A DNA stretch of 64,000 bases from Paralcaligenes sp. KSB-10 (GTDB taxonomy: Bacteria; Pseudomonadota; Gammaproteobacteria; Burkholderiales; Burkholderiaceae_B). The notes under the pieces were generated by a model, which did no database searches, was not told the origin of the DNA, and saw only the letters and a program-made list of their open reading frames with translations. The position numbers and the translations under genes were made by a program. Below, piece by piece: positions 62,991-64,000 of this stretch (positions within the stretch are counted from its first letter, which is position 1; each line of letters starts with the position of its first letter). The stretch covers positions 806,001 through 870,000 of the forward strand of contig NZ_CP089848.1 of assembly GCF_021266465.1 (NCBI RefSeq), given 5' to 3'.

Positions 62991-64000
62991 ATGTTCGACA
63001 TTTTTTCCGGCCTGCATTTCTGGCTAGGCTTTAGCCTGGTGCTGGCACTGGCTTTCGTGCTGGCCTTCGAATTCATCAATGGCTTCCACGACACCGCAAA
63101 TGCGGTTGCCATGGCGATTTCCACCAAGGCCATGCCCCCACATCTGGCGGTAAGCCTGTCGGGAATTTTCAATTTCTTCGGAGTGCTGATGGGCGGTGTA
63201 GGCGTGGCTTATGCCATCGTGCACTTGCTGCCGGTAGAGATGCTGGTCAACGTCGACACCGCGCGCGGTCTGATCATGGTGTTCTCGATGCTGGCCGCGG
63301 CAATCGCCTGGAACCTGGGCACCTGGTATTTCGGCATACCGGCATCCAGCTCTCATACGCTGATAGGCTCGATACTCGGGGTCGGCATGGCCAATGCCTG
63401 GTTGACACATACGGCGCTCAGCACCGGCGTGAATTGGAGCAAGGCGGCGGAAATCGGTTTGTCGCTGGTGATATCGCCGATTACGGGCTTTGCGCTGGCT
63501 GGATTCCTGCTCTGGGCCGCCAAACGCTGGATGCCCGACTCCAAAATGCATAAAACGCCCGAACAGCGCCGCGAAGTCGATGGCAAAAAACACCCCCCTT
63601 TCTGGCATCGCCTGGTACTGGTCCTGTCGGCAATGGGCCTGAGTTTCGTCCACGGCTCGAACGACGGGCAAAAAGGCATAGGCCTGATCATGCTGGTGCT
63701 GATAGGCATCGTACCCGGGAAGTTCGTGCTGGACGTCAACGCCAGCAGCTATGATATCGACTACACGCGCAACGCCGCCATTCACCTGACGCATTTCTTC
63801 GAGCGCGATGCCATGACGCTCGAGCAATACCTCGCACAATACCCCCAGCGGGCCACCGACGGCATATCCGGAGACGCGGCCTGCGATCCACGCAAGACAC
63901 CGCAAACGACCGCCCTGCTGATCCAGGATCTGGCGGGCATCGACAATTACCGGCAGCTCGATAACCGCAAACGCATCGATGTGCGCCACTACCTGTTGTG
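62991..64000 (+). CDS. PiT-family inorganic phosphate transporter, partial at 3' end
   Basis: First 336 residues of a gene cut by the window end. PiT signature GFHDTANAVAMAISTKAMPP at the N-terminus and SFVHGSNDGQKGIGLIMLVL after the central loop, the duplicated G-x-N/H-D-x-x-N/K motif; membrane helices on both sides of a soluble loop (KRWMPDSKMHKTPEQRREVD). Proton-coupled phosphate uptake. The Pho box suggests phosphate-limited control, unusual for a PitA-like low-affinity carrier. Confidence 0.93.
   Translation, partial: MFDIFSGLHFWLGFSLVLALAFVLAFEFINGFHDTANAVAMAISTKAMPPHLAVSLSGIFNFFGVLMGGVGVAYAIVHLLPVEMLVNVDTARGLIMVFSMLAAAIAWNLGTWYFGIPASSSHTLIGSILGVGMANAWLTHTALSTGVNWSKAAEIGLSLVISPITGFALAGFLLWAAKRWMPDSKMHKTPEQRREVDGKKHPPFWHRLVLVLSAMGLSFVHGSNDGQKGIGLIMLVLIGIVPGKFVLDVNASSYDIDYTRNAAIHLTHFFERDAMTLEQYLAQYPQRATDGISGDAACDPRKTPQTTALLIQDLAGIDNYRQLDNRKRIDVRHYLL

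Overview
The window looks like the chromosome of a betaproteobacterium of the Alcaligenaceae (the Bordetella, Achromobacter, Pusillimonas group). The evidence is moderately high G+C, two orphan Bug-type (tripartite tricarboxylate transporter) binding proteins, the hemCDXY-ppa block, the recA-recX and sucCD neighbourhoods, and a PyrB of the long type. Placement below family level is not possible from sequence reading alone. LAYOUT. 0-9.4 kb, all minus strand: the start of a molybdenum-hydroxylase [2Fe-2S] subunit, a Bug binding protein, a 43-residue entericidin-like lipoprotein, an FAH-fold hydrolase, pyrophosphatase, the haem block hemY-hemX-hemD-hemC, a 41-residue membrane peptide, and two TerC-family membrane proteins separated by a strong terminator. 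9.7-16.3 kb, minus: a tripartite RND efflux operon in the order tetR, outer membrane factor, adaptor, pump, with overlapping genes and a promoter carrying two near-identical 20-bp operators. 16.3-23.7 kb: sucCD, a DUF2889 gene, metE with divergent metR and a perfect MetR box, and a CysG-like protein whose C-terminal methyltransferase domain is shortened and degenerate. 23.8-30.4 kb, plus: nitrate assimilation operon nirB-nirD-nasA-cobA behind a perfect sigma-54 promoter with two NtrC-like enhancer sites. 30.4-31.0 kb: two palindromic repeat elements that share a core but have different arms. 31-38 kb: recX-recA with a LexA box, a TctDE-like two-component system fused by overlap to an MHS-family transporter, and rdgC. 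38-49.6 kb: an aspartate carbamoyltransferase with an N-terminal helix-turn-helix and a palindrome just upstream, several envelope proteins, and the pbpC plus alpha-2-macroglobulin pair. 49.9-51 kb: a CAU-anticodon tRNA, a RelE/HigB-like toxin-antitoxin pair and a degraded-looking stretch. 51-62.8 kb: accessory catabolism, with a four-gene minus operon (AtuA-family protein, its small partner, a Bug protein, an SDR) under a divergent LysR regulator, then plus-strand genes for a BenE-type transporter, DUF3820, PrpF-family isomerase, DHA2 exporter, thioesterase and acyl-CoA dehydrogenase. 62.9-64 kb: a PiT phosphate transporter with a tandem Pho box, cut by the window end. HOW IT WORKS TOGETHER. 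Siroheme for NirB probably comes from two separate proteins, CobA in the nas operon (SUMT activity) and the CysG-like protein (dehydrogenase/ferrochelatase activity), transcribed divergently from the same intergenic region. Several regulatory circuits are readable directly: LexA at recA, MetR at metE/metR, NtrC/sigma-54 at nirB, PhoB at pit, TetR at the efflux operon, and possibly PyrB itself at pyrB. All promoter and operator calls are motif readings by eye, without scoring.
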